NCBI RefSeq assembly: GCF_000621705.1 | Contig: NZ_JHXO01000008.1 | Span: forward strand, 1 to 64,000 | Direction: 5' to 3' | Origin: Prolixibacter bellariivorans ATCC BAA-1284 | Lineage (GTDB): Bacteria; Bacteroidota; Bacteroidia; Bacteroidales; Prolixibacteraceae | Length of the DNA stretch: 64,000 nt | Part shown: positions 62,889 through 64,000 of the stretch, one piece after another | How positions within the stretch are numbered: position 1 is the first letter of the stretch | Layout: every line of letters starts with the position of its first letter | Program-made: the position numbers and the translations under genes | The notes under the pieces: generated by a model | Databases searched by the model: none | What the model was told of the DNA's origin: nothing | Seen by the model: the letters and a program-made list of their open reading frames with translations, nothing else

Positions 62889-64000
62889 ATGGAAAGATCG
62901 AACTACCAACATGAATTTGAATTGCTTCGCAAAAAGGCAGAAGAGCTCCTAAAAAAGAGAACAATAAGCCCGGACTCGCCACGTTCGGAAGTAGAAATTC
63001 TGAAACTCATTCATGAATTGGAAGTTCACCAGATAGAGCTCGAGCTTCAAAACGAGGAACTAACGACGGCTAAAAATCAACTGGAGGAAGCTACTGCAAA
63101 ATACATCAATCTTTATGATTATGCCCCAACCGGTTATTTTACGCTATCCAAGGACGGCCAAATAACCGAACTAAACTACCGCGGAGCCTCAATACTTGGA
63201 AAACCTCGCCCAGAACTTCTTTCCCGTCATTTTCGAACCTTTATTACTGAAGAAACCAAATCCCATTTCAACCAATTCTTAAAGGAAATATTTGAAAACG
63301 AAACCAAGCAAACCTGCGAAACGACTGTAGCCGGGAATGGTGACAGCCCAACCTGGGTTCATATAACCGGCAAAATAACCGCTGACAGGGAACATTGCCA
63401 TATAAATGCGACTGATATTACGCGGTTAAAGCTGACGGAAGCCGAACTAACGAAAGCCAAAGAAAAAGCAGAAGAAAACGATCGCTTAAAATCAGCATTT
63501 CTGGCCAACATGAGCCATGAAATACGAACACCGATGAACGGAATTCTGGGTTTTACCGAGTTATTGAAGGACCCAAAATTAAAAGGCAAACAACAAAAAG
63601 AGTATATCAGGATTATTGAGAAGAGTGGCGAACATCTGTTGACGATCATCAATGATATCATTAATATTTCGAAGGTAGAATCGGGACAAATGGAAATATC
63701 GATTTCAACGACCAATATAAACGAGCAAATCGAATATTTGTACCATTTCTTTATGCCCGAAATAAAGAAAAAGGGAATCCTTTTTTCTTTTCAAAACAGT
63801 TTGCCTAATGAGGAAGCATTCGTCAAAACAGACCAGGATAAAGTTGATGCCATCCTCATCAACCTGACTAAAAATGCAATTAAGTTTACACAAACAGGAG
63901 CCATTGAAATGGGCTATGAAAAAAAAGGAAGCTACCTTGAGTTCTTTGTCAAAGATACCGGCATCGGGATTAGTGAAGATAAGAGCGAAATAATCTTTGA
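62889..64000 (+). CDS. PAS-domain histidine kinase, 3' end missing (window edge)
   Basis: The frame is open from ATG 62889 to the window edge; 370 residues are visible. N-terminal helices with LIHELEVHQIELELQNEEL form a signalling coiled coil, a PAS domain runs about 70-180 (YDYAPTGYFTLSKDGQITEL), then HisKA with FLANMSHEIRTPMNGIL (phospho-His at His210). HATPase blocks follow: LINLTKNAIKFT near 325 and DTGIGIS at the edge. A cytosolic kinase, without transmembrane helices. It starts 54 bp after the CheB-CheR-PAS fusion, so they are probably partners. A C-terminal receiver or HPt domain may lie outside the window. Confidence 0.93.
   Translation, partial: MERSNYQHEFELLRKKAEELLKKRTISPDSPRSEVEILKLIHELEVHQIELELQNEELTTAKNQLEEATAKYINLYDYAPTGYFTLSKDGQITELNYRGASILGKPRPELLSRHFRTFITEETKSHFNQFLKEIFENETKQTCETTVAGNGDSPTWVHITGKITADREHCHINATDITRLKLTEAELTKAKEKAEENDRLKSAFLANMSHEIRTPMNGILGFTELLKDPKLKGKQQKEYIRIIEKSGEHLLTIINDIINISKVESGQMEISISTTNINEQIEYLYHFFMPEIKKKGILFSFQNSLPNEEAFVKTDQDKVDAILINLTKNAIKFTQTGAIEMGYEKKGSYLEFFVKDTGIGISEDKSEIIF

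Overview
The window looks like a chromosomal segment of a Bacteroidota species, most likely a marine or sediment relative of the Marinilabiliales/Prolixibacteraceae; the family is an inference. The reasons are the gene content (paired DUF3857/transglutaminase proteins, S9 and M28 secreted peptidases, a BACON-like lipoprotein, a 7TM-LuxR regulator, lipoproteins with Bacteroidota-style signal peptides), a TTTG / TAnnTTTG promoter in front of marR, few Shine-Dalgarno sequences, and GAGACG-type palindromes between genes.

Positions 1-17,600 are accessory. They open with the end of an IS3-family transposase and a gene-free kilobase of degenerate tandem repeats with exact 22-, 42- and 21-bp periods. 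A compact restriction-modification island follows (1286-7532): a Vsr-like nick endonuclease, a controller (C) protein behind a 35-bp operator strikingly like that of C.Esp1396I, a cytosine-5 methyltransferase, a large MORC/histidine-kinase-like GHKL ATPase, a receiver-like partner and an HNH endonuclease. From the C gene on, the five genes overlap or lie 1-2 bp apart. From 7573 to 17,325 come eleven genes, all on the minus strand and functionally unrelated: two XRE regulators, a membrane-anchored protein, an MNT-HEPN protein, AraC, SDR, alpha/beta hydrolase, VOC lipoprotein, HAD, NUDIX and a BACON-like lipoprotein. Most are separated by copies of a conserved repeat of hairpin plus upstream box. 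The layout resembles an integron-type cassette array, although no integrase or canonical attC site is visible.

Positions 17,668-31,615 carry small membrane and envelope genes and then a tight four-gene plus-strand cluster (23,145-31,079): a protein with a two-helix membrane tail, a membrane metallophosphoesterase, a 1410-aa STAND/NACHT-like NTPase with a HEAT-like C-terminal half, and a membrane-anchored glycerophosphodiester phosphodiesterase. I know of no described system with this combination. It is the best candidate here for an undescribed defence or signalling module.

Positions 32,060-64,000 look mostly like ordinary chromosome: two coupled DUF3857/transglutaminase proteins; an NAD(P)-binding protein; a MarR regulator and NAD(P)H-quinone reductase that share a TTGTAYGTACAA palindrome; a cold-shock protein; two overlapping M28 peptidases; a 7TM-LuxR regulator; AraC and SDR genes; a second 21-bp repeat array (49,423-49,945); an S9 peptidase; a PQQ-propeller lipoprotein; a nitroreductase; and an HMA-like/AraC regulator followed by a B12-binding radical SAM protein and a cupin, with a shared 17-bp motif before the latter two. 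The window ends in a CheB-CheR-PAS fusion and a PAS histidine kinase cut by the window edge.
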